From positions 1 through 63,599 of the forward strand of contig CALBSC010000006.1 of NCBI GenBank assembly GCA_937927685.1: a DNA stretch of 63,599 nucleotides. The letters are read 5' to 3'. The DNA comes from an uncultured Burkholderiales bacterium. Lineage in GTDB: Bacteria > Pseudomonadota > Gammaproteobacteria > Burkholderiales > Burkholderiaceae_C. Positions 44,367 to 53,189 of the stretch are shown piece by piece. Within the stretch, counting starts at the first letter, position 1, and each line of letters opens with the position of its first letter. The position numbers and the translations under genes were made by a program. A model generated the notes under the pieces. The model did no database searches and was not told the origin of the DNA. It saw nothing but the letters and a program-made list of their open reading frames with translations.

Positions 44367-46781
44367 TCAATCGTATTGGCCAAATCGGCTTGGGGGCGAC
44401 ACCTGATCGCGCAAATACTGGTAGCGCGGAATCTGGGTCCTGAGGGTGCCCAACGGATTGGGTCCCACTCGGGTGAAGCCTGAAAATTCCAGCTGAAACA
44501 TCAGCCGCTGGTTCGCCTGGTTGGCGGCAATTTGCAACCGCTCGAACACCACTCGCCCCAGCCAGCAACCTGCATCGTACTCGACTCCCAGCACCGCATC
44601 GACCATCTTGCCTTCGTTCAGGTTGTAGTTGAGCCGTCCAACGGCATACCACTGGTCCTCGCCCAGGCCTCGCCCGGGTCCCTGGTCACGTCCCGCGGCG
44701 CCCCACAAGGCTTTGATGGGCCACTGCCAGGCCGTGTCGATCAACTCGCTGCTTTGCTGGGTGGCTGGGTCCACCTGGTAGCGGTAAGCAGCCGACAACA
44801 CCCGGTAATTGCCGGGTACATAGCGGGTCCCGGCCGTGGTTCGCAGGGAACGCGAGGCCTTGGGGTTGTATTGCACGGTGGAGTCGAGTTGCCAGGCCGG
44901 GTTGACCTGCACCATGGCACCGGCCAGCACATCACTCAAGCGGTCCGAGATCGGTTCGGTTTCCGTGGGCAGCAACACGTTCTGGTCCTTGAGGCGCAAG
45001 CGCTGGGCGAGTCCAAACCGGGCCAACTCCACGCCACTGGCTGGGTCGATGAAACGGGACGTGGCCCCCAGCGTCAGCAGCTTGTTGTCGGCGATACGGT
45101 CTTGCCCCACAAAGGCGTTTTCGTTGAAGACCGAGGCAAAGTTGTAGTCATAGCGCCCGGTGTCATAGACCGGCAAGCCACTTTGATCCCGGTACGGCGT
45201 GTTGACATAGAACAGCCTGGGTTCCAGGGTCTGGATGGCCAGACGCCCCCCCCAGCTGGCGGGACGCTCCAGCCGGGTGGTGGCATCCAGGCTGAACGTG
45301 GGAATGGACAGGCTGGTGGAGCTGGGCGCCGGATTGGGCGCATTTTGCGTGAGCGTGTCAAACTGGTAACTGCGCGAATGCATCATGAATTTGGGTGTCA
45401 CCGTGCCCAAAGCGAAATTCATGGGGTAGGCCACACGCGCCAGCGAGTAGACGCGCTGGGCGTTGGGCTGACAGTCGGTGGTGCCGGGTGGGCAGGCCAT
45501 GGCGCGGTCAAAGCGCGAATACTCTGCCTCAAAGCCCGCGTCCACCCCCCGCCCCAGCGTCCCCTGGTAGCGCGTGAACAGTTGCGGCATGCGGTCAAAA
45601 GGCGGCGTGATGGGAGTCGTCGGGTCCTGCAACGTCTGCCAGTGCTGGGTGCGAAACACGGTGTTGAACGGCCCGTGTTCCCAGTTGAGCTGCAGGTCGC
45701 TGGGCAAGATGCGCTGCGTGAGGGCCGGGGACAAGCGGGTGAAGTCGCGCCAGTAGTTGTCGTCGCTGACCCGGTTGAGGTTGAGGGTCATGTTCACGCG
45801 CTCCGCCCCCAGGTCCAGCCAGCCCGCATGGGTTTGCGTGAGTCCCCAGCGACTGCGCTCACGCAGCAGGTCGTTGGGCATGTAGTCAAAGCGGAACTGG
45901 CCGCGGAAGTCGGGCGTCTGGCTCTCCAGGTAGCGAAACTCGGTGCCCACGTTCACGCCCCGCTTGGACCACACCGTGTTGTGGAGCGTGAGGTCGCGGT
46001 TGGGGGCGATGTCCCAATAAAACGGCTGGGTGTATTCCGCCCCGCCAATGTTGTCCACGCCGATCACGGGGGGCAGCAACCCGGAGCGACGTTCGCTGTT
46101 CATCGGAAACGAGACCGAGGGCACCGGCAGGATCGGCACGCCCTTGAATTGCAGCGACGCGCCCTCGGCACGCGCCTCATTGAGTTCGGTGTTGAACTCG
46201 ATGCGCTGGGCCTTGAGCAACCAGTCGGGCAGCCAGCTCGGGCCAGGCTTGCGCGCGCAGGTGGTGAACGAGGTCTGATGGATCACGGCACGGTTGTCAT
46301 CGATGAAGTCGATACGACGCGCCTGGCCATGCGCCTGGTTGCGCAGAAACTGAAAACTCGGTTCGGTGAAAAACCCCTCAAAGGTGTCGACCTGCAACTC
46401 CAGCAGCGGGCCCTGAAAGCGGTTACCACCCCGGTTGATATAGACCTCCCCCTGCGCCTTGAGCAGGTCGTGGGCCTGGTCGAATTGCATGCGGTCCGCA
46501 CGGATCACGGTATCGCCGCGTCGCATGACGGCCGAGCCCTGCAAGGTGGTCTCCAGGTCGGCACGGCCCGTGATGCGGTCGGCCTGGATGAACACGGGCA
46601 GCGCCCGGTTGTGCTGGGAAGGAATCTGCTCCTGCAGCAAGGAACTCGGCTTGAGCACCAACGGCGGGCCCTCGGCCAGCACACCCGAAGCCTTGGGCGC
46701 CGGTGGGGTCGACACCGACTCCTGCGCCCCGGCCGGGACGGCCAGTGCCAGACATGACAGCAGTGCGAGCAGCGGTTTCAA
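44367..46781 (-). CDS. lptD: LPS-assembly outer-membrane protein LptD
   Basis: Beta-barrel translocon that inserts LPS in the outer leaflet with LptE. 804 residues; signal peptide KPLLALLSCLALAVPAGA, an N-terminal OstA domain (about 60-180) and a C-terminal barrel. The start codon is TTG at 46781, with an in-frame stop 21 bases upstream and no ATG alternative near the signal peptide. Cys residues seen: SFTTCARKPG, ACPPGTTDCQ and EYDAGCWLG. The last site has Gly-Cys where E. coli has Cys-Cys. First gene of lptD-surA-rsmA. Confidence 0.92.
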   Translation of the reverse strand: MKPLLALLSCLALAVPAGAQESVSTPPAPKASGVLAEGPPLVLKPSSLLQEQIPSQHNRALPVFIQADRITGRADLETTLQGSAVMRRGDTVIRADRMQFDQAHDLLKAQGEVYINRGGNRFQGPLLELQVDTFEGFFTEPSFQFLRNQAHGQARRIDFIDDNRAVIHQTSFTTCARKPGPSWLPDWLLKAQRIEFNTELNEARAEGASLQFKGVPILPVPSVSFPMNSERRSGLLPPVIGVDNIGGAEYTQPFYWDIAPNRDLTLHNTVWSKRGVNVGTEFRYLESQTPDFRGQFRFDYMPNDLLRERSRWGLTQTHAGWLDLGAERVNMTLNLNRVSDDNYWRDFTRLSPALTQRILPSDLQLNWEHGPFNTVFRTQHWQTLQDPTTPITPPFDRMPQLFTRYQGTLGRGVDAGFEAEYSRFDRAMACPPGTTDCQPNAQRVYSLARVAYPMNFALGTVTPKFMMHSRSYQFDTLTQNAPNPAPSSTSLSIPTFSLDATTRLERPASWGGRLAIQTLEPRLFYVNTPYRDQSGLPVYDTGRYDYNFASVFNENAFVGQDRIADNKLLTLGATSRFIDPASGVELARFGLAQRLRLKDQNVLLPTETEPISDRLSDVLAGAMVQVNPAWQLDSTVQYNPKASRSLRTTAGTRYVPGNYRVLSAAYRYQVDPATQQSSELIDTAWQWPIKALWGAAGRDQGPGRGLGEDQWYAVGRLNYNLNEGKMVDAVLGVEYDAGCWLGRVVFERLQIAANQANQRLMFQLEFSGFTRVGPNPLGTLRTQIPRYQYLRDQVSPPSRFGQYD

Positions 46782-46886
46782 GGGCAGGATGCAGCGCGGG
46801 GATCAGGCGCGAGGAGAGCGGCGCAACCGGTCGGGACGCACATCGCCACCCTCGCCACACCTGGGTTTGTAGAATTTGGATTATCC
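46782..46886. promoter_or_regulatory. Divergent lptD/amgK spacer
   Basis: 105 bases. TAGAAT at 46870-46875 is a candidate -10 box for amgK; the amgK ATG at 46887 lies only 11 bases beyond it without a ribosome site, so the leader would be very short. No clear -35 is seen. Confidence 0.4.
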
Positions 46887-47984
46887 ATGAGCCATCCCTC
46901 CCCCACCCCGGCCCCCGCCATGATCCCCCCCAGCTGGAGTGACCCAGTGAGAGAACAGGCCTTCCAGTCCTGGTTGGAAGGCTTGACCGCTGTCCATGAT
47001 CTTGATCCGGGCAGTGTGCGGGCCGCCTCGGCCGATGCCAGTTTTCGCCGCTATTTCCGGGTGAACTCGCGCACGGGCAGCCGCATCATCATGGACGCCC
47101 CACCGGACAAGGAACACTGCGAACCCTTCGTGCGCATTGCCGGGCTGATGCACGACGCGGGCCTCCTGGTGCCTCGCATCCTGGCCTGGGACGCCCGGCA
47201 AGGCTTCATGCTGCTGGACGATCTGGGACAGCACACCATGATGGAGGTGATCGATCCCGCCGCTGCGCTGCCCCTTCCCTTGTACCAGCGGGCCCTGGAT
47301 GCGCTGCTGCCCTGGCAACAGGCCAGCCGCCCGGGTGTGCTGCCCGCCTACGACACCGCCTTGCTGCGGCGTGAACTCGAGCTCTTTCCCGAGTGGTATC
47401 TGGGACGGCACCGTGGAGTCGCGCTGAGCGACGACCAGCGCCAGACCCTCCACACTAGTTTCGAGCGCATCGTGGCCCACAACCTGCGCGGGCCCTCGGT
47501 GTATGTCCACCGTGACTTCATGCCACGTAACCTGATGATGCCCGCCAACGTGGATGAGCCGCGCCTGGGCGTGCTCGACTTCCAGGACGCCGTGTATGGT
47601 CCGGTCACCTACGACATCGCCAGCCTAATGCGCGATGCGTTCCTGAGCTGGGACGAGGACGCCGTGATCGATGTGACCGTGCGCTACTGGCAACGCGCCC
47701 GCACCACCGGACTGCTCGACGCCGAAGGCTGGTCGCAGGACTTTGGCGAGTTCTGGCGCGCGGTCGAGTGGATGGGCTTGCAACGACACCTCAAAGTGGC
47801 GGGCATCTTTGCCCGCCTGACCTTGCGTGACGGCAAGCCCAGATACCTGGCTGATGCGCCGCGCTTCATCGGTTACATCCGCGCCACCGCCAGCCGTTAC
47901 CGGGAACTCACGCCCCTGTTGCGTCTGATCGACGACGTGGAAGGCATTGCCCCGGACACCACCCTTGTCATGGGGCGTGGCTGA
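46887..47984 (+). CDS. amgK: N-acetylmuramate/N-acetylglucosamine anomeric kinase
   Basis: Aminoglycoside-phosphotransferase-fold kinase giving MurNAc-1-P, which MurU converts to UDP-MurNAc in recycling that bypasses de novo synthesis. 365 residues; catalytic loop VHRDFMPRNLM (D210, N215), metal-binding LDFQDA (D231) and a SFRRYFRV nucleotide strand near 52-59. ATG at 46887; the ATG at 46920 is an alternative. Next to lptD as in Pseudomonas, where murU follows; here rsmE follows and murU is 10 kb away. Confidence 0.87.
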   Translation: MSHPSPTPAPAMIPPSWSDPVREQAFQSWLEGLTAVHDLDPGSVRAASADASFRRYFRVNSRTGSRIIMDAPPDKEHCEPFVRIAGLMHDAGLLVPRILAWDARQGFMLLDDLGQHTMMEVIDPAAALPLPLYQRALDALLPWQQASRPGVLPAYDTALLRRELELFPEWYLGRHRGVALSDDQRQTLHTSFERIVAHNLRGPSVYVHRDFMPRNLMMPANVDEPRLGVLDFQDAVYGPVTYDIASLMRDAFLSWDEDAVIDVTVRYWQRARTTGLLDAEGWSQDFGEFWRAVEWMGLQRHLKVAGIFARLTLRDGKPRYLADAPRFIGYIRATASRYRELTPLLRLIDDVEGIAPDTTLVMGRG

Positions 47985-48005
47985 AGCCGCCCCAACACAC
48001 CGTCC

Positions 48006-48743
48006 ATGCCTCGTCTTTACTGCGATCTGGTGTTGACCCCTGGGGACGTGGTGCCGCTGCCCGCGGGGGCGGCGCGCCATGTGCAGGTCCTGCGCCTGCA
48101 ACCCGGCGATGCCCTGACGCTGTTCAATGGCCGGGCGGGTGAGTACGAGGCCCGGGTCGAGCACATGGGCCGCCAAGAGGTTCGCGTGCAGGTGGGGGAC
48201 CACCACCCCATCGAGCGAGAGGCTCCGGTGGCCGTGCACCTGGTCACCGGTATGCCAGCCAACGAGCGCATGGACTGGCTGGTCGAAAAAGCCACCGAGC
48301 TGGGGGTGCAGCGTCTGACCCCGCTCATGACCGAGCGCACGGTGCTGCGCTTGCAGGGCGATCGCGCCGACAAGAAGCTGGCCCACTGGCAGTCGGTGGT
48401 GGTGGCCGCGAGCGAGCAATGCGGCCGCAACCGGCTGATGACGATTGATCCGGTCTGCACCCTGGCGCAGTGGTTGCGCGAACTCGCTCCGCCCACCTGC
48501 CCGGAACCCCCGATGCGCGCCGTCCTGTCGCTCGACCCGTCGGCCCAGCCCCTGGGCCAGGTGCTGGCCGATACCGCAGGCGGGACGCCCTGGATGCTGG
48601 TGAGCGGGCCCGAGGGCGGGCTGAGCAGGGAGGAGGAGTCCTGGCTGCTCGAGCGCGGGCTGCGGCCCGTGTCGCTCGGTGACCGGGTCCTGCGTGCCGA
48701 AACGGCAGCCATCGCCGCCGTGACGCGCCTGGTGCTGGCCTGA
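48006..48743 (+). CDS. rsmE: 16S rRNA (uracil(1498)-N3)-methyltransferase
   Basis: SPOUT-class methyltransferase acting on U1498 of 16S rRNA. 245 residues; N-terminal PUA-like domain (HVQVLRLQPGDALTLFNG) and the knot motifs LVSGPEGGLSREEE and LRAETAAIAAV. It follows amgK by 21 bases on the same strand and is probably co-transcribed. Length and motifs are intact. Confidence 0.93.
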   Translation: MPRLYCDLVLTPGDVVPLPAGAARHVQVLRLQPGDALTLFNGRAGEYEARVEHMGRQEVRVQVGDHHPIEREAPVAVHLVTGMPANERMDWLVEKATELGVQRLTPLMTERTVLRLQGDRADKKLAHWQSVVVAASEQCGRNRLMTIDPVCTLAQWLRELAPPTCPEPPMRAVLSLDPSAQPLGQVLADTAGGTPWMLVSGPEGGLSREEESWLLERGLRPVSLGDRVLRAETAAIAAVTRLVLA

Positions 48744-48809
48744 GCCGGCTTCGCCGACGCTGTCGCGCACCACACTCGCCCGCGGCGTCACATCGCCTAT
48801 AACCGCTTC

Positions 48810-49979
48810 ATGAACGTCAATCTCGTGCTGCTGTGCCTGGCCCAGGGCCTGTTTCTCACCAACAACATCACCTTTGTGGCCATCAACGGCCTGGTGGGGC
48901 TGAGTCTTGCGCCGGTGGGCTGGATGGCCACGCTGCCCGTCATGGGTTATGTGGTGGGCAGTGCGCTCAGCACGGGCGTGGTGGCGCGCTCGCAGGCGCG
49001 TTGGGGCCGTCGCGCCTCGTTTCAACTCGGGCTGCTGGTGGCGCTGGCCTCGTGTGGCCTGGGCGTGTATGCGGTGATGCATCATCAGTTCTGGCTGCTG
49101 GTGCTCACCACGGTGGTGGCTGGCTATTACAGCGCCAACGCGCAGCTGTACCGCTTTGCCGCCGCCGAATTGTGCGAGCCCGCGTTTCGCGAAAAAGCCG
49201 TCTCGCTGGTCATGGCAGGCGGGTTGATTGGTGCTGTCATCGGCCCCAACCTCGCGACCTATTCGCGCAACATGCTGGACGTGCCCTTTGCCGGCGCCTA
49301 TGCAGCCCTCGCGGTGGTGGCCCTGGTTTCGCTGGGGATCATTTCATGTATCCGCTTTCCTGCCACGCCGCTCCAGACATCCAAGCGTGACGAAGGCCGA
49401 AGCCTGCGAGAAATCGCCCGCCAGCCCACCTTCGTGGTGGCGGCCGTGACGGGCGCGCTCAGCTACGGCGTCATGAACCTGTTGATGGCCGCCACGCCGC
49501 TGGCCATGCAAGTGTGTGGCCTGTCCTTTGAAAACACGGCCCTGGTGCTGCAATGGCACGTGATTGGCATGTTCGCTCCGGGCTTTTTCACGGGTCACCT
49601 GATCAAACGCTTTGGCACCCTGCAAATCATGGCCGTGGGGGCCGTGCTGAATTTTGTGTGCATCCTGGTCGCTCTGAGTGGCGTCGAGTTACATCAGTTC
49701 CTGGTGTCATCGTTCCTGCTCGGCGTGGGCTGGAACTTCCTGTTCACCGGCAGCACCACCCTGTCGCTGAGCACCTACCTGCCCGCCGAAAAAGACAAGG
49801 CCCAGGCGGCGTTGAATTTCTGCATCTTCGGCACCATGGCGATGACGTCGTTTGCCTCCGGGGCCTTGGTCACCACGCAAGGCTGGGGCTGGCTCAACGA
49901 GGGCTCGTTTGCCCCCGTGGTCATCATGTCCATCGCCATGCTATGGCTGTGGCGGGTGCGGCGCGCCGCACCGCACTGA
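48810..49979 (+). CDS. MFS transporter
   Basis: 389 residues, about 12 helices, beginning MNVNLVLLCLAQGLFLTNN. The usual MFS loop 2-3 motif is present in reduced form (VVARSQARWGRRASF). Cargo is unknown; the overall look resembles efflux or metabolite transporters of the YcaD/CynX kind. It follows rsmE by 66 bases and its stop codon directly abuts that of the convergent M20 peptidase. Confidence 0.83.
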   Translation: MNVNLVLLCLAQGLFLTNNITFVAINGLVGLSLAPVGWMATLPVMGYVVGSALSTGVVARSQARWGRRASFQLGLLVALASCGLGVYAVMHHQFWLLVLTTVVAGYYSANAQLYRFAAAELCEPAFREKAVSLVMAGGLIGAVIGPNLATYSRNMLDVPFAGAYAALAVVALVSLGIISCIRFPATPLQTSKRDEGRSLREIARQPTFVVAAVTGALSYGVMNLLMAATPLAMQVCGLSFENTALVLQWHVIGMFAPGFFTGHLIKRFGTLQIMAVGAVLNFVCILVALSGVELHQFLVSSFLLGVGWNFLFTGSTTLSLSTYLPAEKDKAQAALNFCIFGTMAMTSFASGALVTTQGWGWLNEGSFAPVVIMSIAMLWLWRVRRAAPH

Positions 49980-51443
49980 TCACGGCATCTGCGCGATCAC
50001 TTGCGCAACGGCGGCCGTCAGGCGGCGGGCATAGGGGACGTGCAAAAACTCGTTGGGGCCATGCGCGTTGGATTTGGGGCCCAGCACCCCACACACCATC
50101 ATTTGTGCCGCCGGAAAACCCTGGCTGAGCAGATTCATGAGCGGAATGGTGCCGCCCTGCCCGATATAGCCCACGGGCGCACCAAAGTGCGCCAGGCTGG
50201 CCTGATTGAGTGCCTGTTCAAACCAGGGTGCGGTGGCCGGTGCATTCCAGCCACTGGCCGCGCCCTCTGAATGAAACGTCACTTTGGCCTGGTAAGGCGC
50301 GTTGTCTTCCAGCAAGGTTTTGAGCTCGGCCACTCCCGCAGCGGCGTCCACCAGGGGCGGCAGGCGCAAGCTGAGTTTGAAGGCCGTGTAGGGACGCAGC
50401 ACATTGCCCGCGTCTTGCAATGACGGGAAGCCCTCGGCCCCAGTCACGCTCAAGGTGGGCTGCCAGGTGCGTTTGAGCAAGGCTTCCAGGGGATCCGTCG
50501 TGGTGGGCAAGGCCACCAGCGAAGCACCGCCACAATCGTGGTGCGCCCAGGGGAAGCGGCGATAGACCTCCTCGCCCAATATCCCGGCTGTCGCGCGTGC
50601 CTGCACCACCCGCTCCGGCGGTACCTCGCAATGAAAACTGGGCGGCAGCAAGTGACCGCTGCGGCTGTCCTCCAGCCGATCGAGCACCTGACGCATGATG
50701 CGAAAACTCGACGGCACCAGGCCCGAGGCGTCACCCGAGTGCACCCCTTCGGTCAGGACTTCCACCTTGAGCACACCGCTGGCCAGTCCGCGCAAGCTGG
50801 TGGTGAGCCACAACTGGTCGTAGTTGCCCGCGCCGCTGTCCAGACACATCACCAGACCGACATCGCCCAGGCGCGCGCGCAAGGCATCGATGTAGGGAAT
50901 CAGGTCGGGCGATCCGCTTTCTTCGCCGGTTTCAATCAAGCCGACGATGCGGGGATGCGGCACTTGCTGACGCTGCAGGGCCTGGATCGCGGCCACACTC
51001 GCGTACACCGCGTAGCCATCGTCCGCCGCCCCGCGTCCATACAGCAACCCGTCCTGGTACTTGGGCGTCCACGGACCGAGATCGCTGCGCCAACCATTGA
51101 ATTCGGGTTGTTTGTCCAGGTGCCCATACATCAGCACGGTTTGCTGGCTGCCCTGGCTGGCCGCACGGGTGGCTGGCACCTCGAAAAACAGCACGGGGGT
51201 ACGTCCCGGCAGCTCGATGATCTCCAGTTGCAGGCCCGGCACCTGTTGCGCGCGCACCCAATCGGCCGCCGTGTGCAACACGCGATGCAACCAGCCATGC
51301 TGGGCCCACTGCGGGTCAAACGCGGGCGACTTGGCGGGGACTTCTACATAGTCGTGCAAGCGGTGCACGATGTCCTCGTCCCAGGAACGAGAGACATCGC
51401 TCAGCAGTTGCGCGGGTTCGAGAACGGGAACGCGAGCGTTCAT
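49980..51443 (-). CDS. M20-family metallopeptidase/dipeptidase
   Basis: 487 residues with the di-zinc set of M20: His in MYGHLDKQPEFNGW, bridging Asp in GRGAADDGYAVY, catalytic Glu pair in IETGEESGS, and late His in SNAHGPNEF. Likely a cytosolic dipeptidase or amidohydrolase. ATG at 51443 has a GGGAG site; an in-frame extension upstream to 51869 runs through otnI and was rejected. Last gene of a leftward run with the otn genes, 55 bases after otnI; its role with tetronates is unclear. Confidence 0.88.
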   Translation of the reverse strand: MNARVPVLEPAQLLSDVSRSWDEDIVHRLHDYVEVPAKSPAFDPQWAQHGWLHRVLHTAADWVRAQQVPGLQLEIIELPGRTPVLFFEVPATRAASQGSQQTVLMYGHLDKQPEFNGWRSDLGPWTPKYQDGLLYGRGAADDGYAVYASVAAIQALQRQQVPHPRIVGLIETGEESGSPDLIPYIDALRARLGDVGLVMCLDSGAGNYDQLWLTTSLRGLASGVLKVEVLTEGVHSGDASGLVPSSFRIMRQVLDRLEDSRSGHLLPPSFHCEVPPERVVQARATAGILGEEVYRRFPWAHHDCGGASLVALPTTTDPLEALLKRTWQPTLSVTGAEGFPSLQDAGNVLRPYTAFKLSLRLPPLVDAAAGVAELKTLLEDNAPYQAKVTFHSEGAASGWNAPATAPWFEQALNQASLAHFGAPVGYIGQGGTIPLMNLLSQGFPAAQMMVCGVLGPKSNAHGPNEFLHVPYARRLTAAVAQVIAQMP

Positions 51444-51498
51444 GGTGGACTCCCGGAAGTAATCAGGCGAGGGCTTGTTCGCGTGGGGTGACGGTGGG

Positions 51499-52404
51499 TC
51501 AACGGCGGTAGGGCTTGAACCAACCCAGGCCCTCGGACGTGGCCCGTGCCTGTGTGCCGCGCGCCGGGCGGTATTCGCACCCGATCCAGCCCTGCCAGCC
51601 ACACGCCGCGGACACCTCATCGATGACCTCGAACAAATAGGGGTGATGGAGTTCACCGAGGTCGGGTTCGTGGCGTTGCGGCACGCCAGCAATCTGGAAA
51701 TGCCCCACCTGCCCGCTGGGCAAGTAGTGGCGAATTTTCTGCGCCACGTCGCCCTCGACGATCTGACAGTGGTAGAGGTCCATTTGCACCTGCAGATTGT
51801 TCGCACCCACCTCGGCCACCACGGCATGGGCGTGGTCCTGGCGGTTGAGGAAGAAAAATGGAATATCACGGGTGTTGATGGGTTCGATCAGCACGTTCAC
51901 ACCGGCTGACGCGGCCTGTTCACAGGCCCAGCGCAGATTGCCGAGATAGGTGTCACGCAACGCGGGCGTTCCCACGGGTGGGGGTGCGGCATAGGGGCCA
52001 CTGGTGGTCAAGGCGGCCGGCAAGGGGGATGACATGCGGCAGGCCTCGGGCACCAGACCGGCCATCACATGCACACGCGGGCACTTCAGGGCTTGGGCGT
52101 ATTCCAGCGCCAACAAAAAGCCGTTGCGAAACTCGGCTTCACGTCCCGGCAAGCTGGCAATACCTCGCGACCCGGCCTGCCATGCGGCATCGATGCTGGC
52201 CGTATCGGCACCACCCGGCGGGGCATTGAACAGCACCTGCTGCAAGCCAGCGTCGCGCAGCCAGCCAGCCAGTTGCGCCGGTGTCCACTGGTAGGGAAAC
52301 AGGTACTCAACCGCTTCAAAGCCGTCTGCAGCGGCCGCCGCAAAGCGCTCGGGAAACGGCAGCTCGTTGTACATCATCGACAAATTGGCAGCGAAACGCG
52401 GCAT
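51499..52404 (-). CDS. otnI: 2-oxo-tetronate isomerase (hydroxypyruvate isomerase family)
   Basis: TIM-barrel isomerase interconverting 2-oxo- and 3-oxo-tetronate in four-carbon acid-sugar catabolism. 301 residues from MPRFAANLSMMYNELPF, with metal-ligand blocks IEPINTRDIP, MDLYHCQIVEGD, HFQIAGVPQRHEP and the C-terminal IGCEYRPA. About 40 residues longer than E. coli Hyi, mainly around 120-150 (ALTTSGPYAAPP). Assigned to OtnI from the neighbouring otnC and otnK. Start supported by homologues; the extension to 52479 is not. Confidence 0.9.
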   Translation of the reverse strand: MPRFAANLSMMYNELPFPERFAAAAADGFEAVEYLFPYQWTPAQLAGWLRDAGLQQVLFNAPPGGADTASIDAAWQAGSRGIASLPGREAEFRNGFLLALEYAQALKCPRVHVMAGLVPEACRMSSPLPAALTTSGPYAAPPPVGTPALRDTYLGNLRWACEQAASAGVNVLIEPINTRDIPFFFLNRQDHAHAVVAEVGANNLQVQMDLYHCQIVEGDVAQKIRHYLPSGQVGHFQIAGVPQRHEPDLGELHHPYLFEVIDEVSAACGWQGWIGCEYRPARGTQARATSEGLGWFKPYRR

Positions 52405-52472
52405 CTTGTGTTCTCCAAGTACGACAGGGTCTCTTCTCTGGGGATCTTCTCTGGCGATCAGCGCACGCGTCT

Positions 52473-53189
52473 TCACCAACGCGCGCCAAAGCTCTGGCGC
52501 AAGTCATCAATCTGATCGGCGGTCAACGCGGTCGGCGGTGTCATGCCCGGTGCAGACGACAGCAGCCACAGGCGGGCCGTCTCCTCCAACTCTTCCAGCG
52601 TGGCCATGGCGTGAGAGGGCGACTCATGCCAGACGTTCGGGCCCAGCCGGGCCATCATGAGCGCACGTATTGGCGCGCCCGTCTGGCCATACCGGGTGAT
52701 GGCGGCGGCAGCAGCGTCCGCCATTGGCGGTGAACCCGGACGCGCATAGTCCAGCAGCGGCACATGGCCGACCTTCATGACAAAGTAAGGCGTGAGGGGT
52801 GGCAGCAGTTCGGGGCCGTGCGGTGTAACGTGGGCGGAGGCCGCGCGCAGGGTGAGCGCCACGCAGTGCGCCGAGTGGGTGTGCAGCACGCACCGGGTCT
52901 GGGCATCAAAGGGAGCGGCTGCGGCATAGATGCGTCGGTGCAATGACAACGTTTTGCTGGCGCGGTCGCCGCTGAGTTGTTGACCCTGCGCATCCAGTCG
53001 AGACAAGCGCGCGGGATCCAGAAAGCCCAGACACGCATCCGTGGGCGTGATGAGATAACCGTCATCGAGTCGCACGCTGATATTGCCCGCCGTGGCGTGC
53101 ACATACCCACGCTCAAAAAGGCTGCGGCCTATGCGACAGATTTCGTCGCGCCAGTGGTTTTCGGTGGCGTGCAACACCAGGGCCGTCAT
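52473..53189 (-). CDS. otnC: 3-oxo-tetronate 4-phosphate decarboxylase
   Basis: Class II aldolase-fold decarboxylase yielding dihydroxyacetone phosphate and CO2. 238 residues; zinc His pair in HTHSAHCVAL near 103-108, a GNISVRLDDGYLITPT substrate region and ARLGPNVWHESPSH at the back. Overlaps otnK by 4 bases (its ATG at 53189 lies in the otnK stop), which implies coupled translation. Confidence 0.9.
   Translation of the reverse strand: MTALVLHATENHWRDEICRIGRSLFERGYVHATAGNISVRLDDGYLITPTDACLGFLDPARLSRLDAQGQQLSGDRASKTLSLHRRIYAAAAPFDAQTRCVLHTHSAHCVALTLRAASAHVTPHGPELLPPLTPYFVMKVGHVPLLDYARPGSPPMADAAAAAITRYGQTGAPIRALMMARLGPNVWHESPSHAMATLEELEETARLWLLSSAPGMTPPTALTADQIDDLRQSFGARW

Noticed and set aside
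44532..46757. 741-codon rightward frame antisense to lptD
   Set aside because: Shadow frame; lptD has signal peptide, OstA domain and barrel.
51444..51869. In-frame N-terminal extension of the M20 peptidase, suggesting a fusion
   Set aside because: The extension is another frame of otnI; M20 has its own ATG with a ribosome site at 51443.
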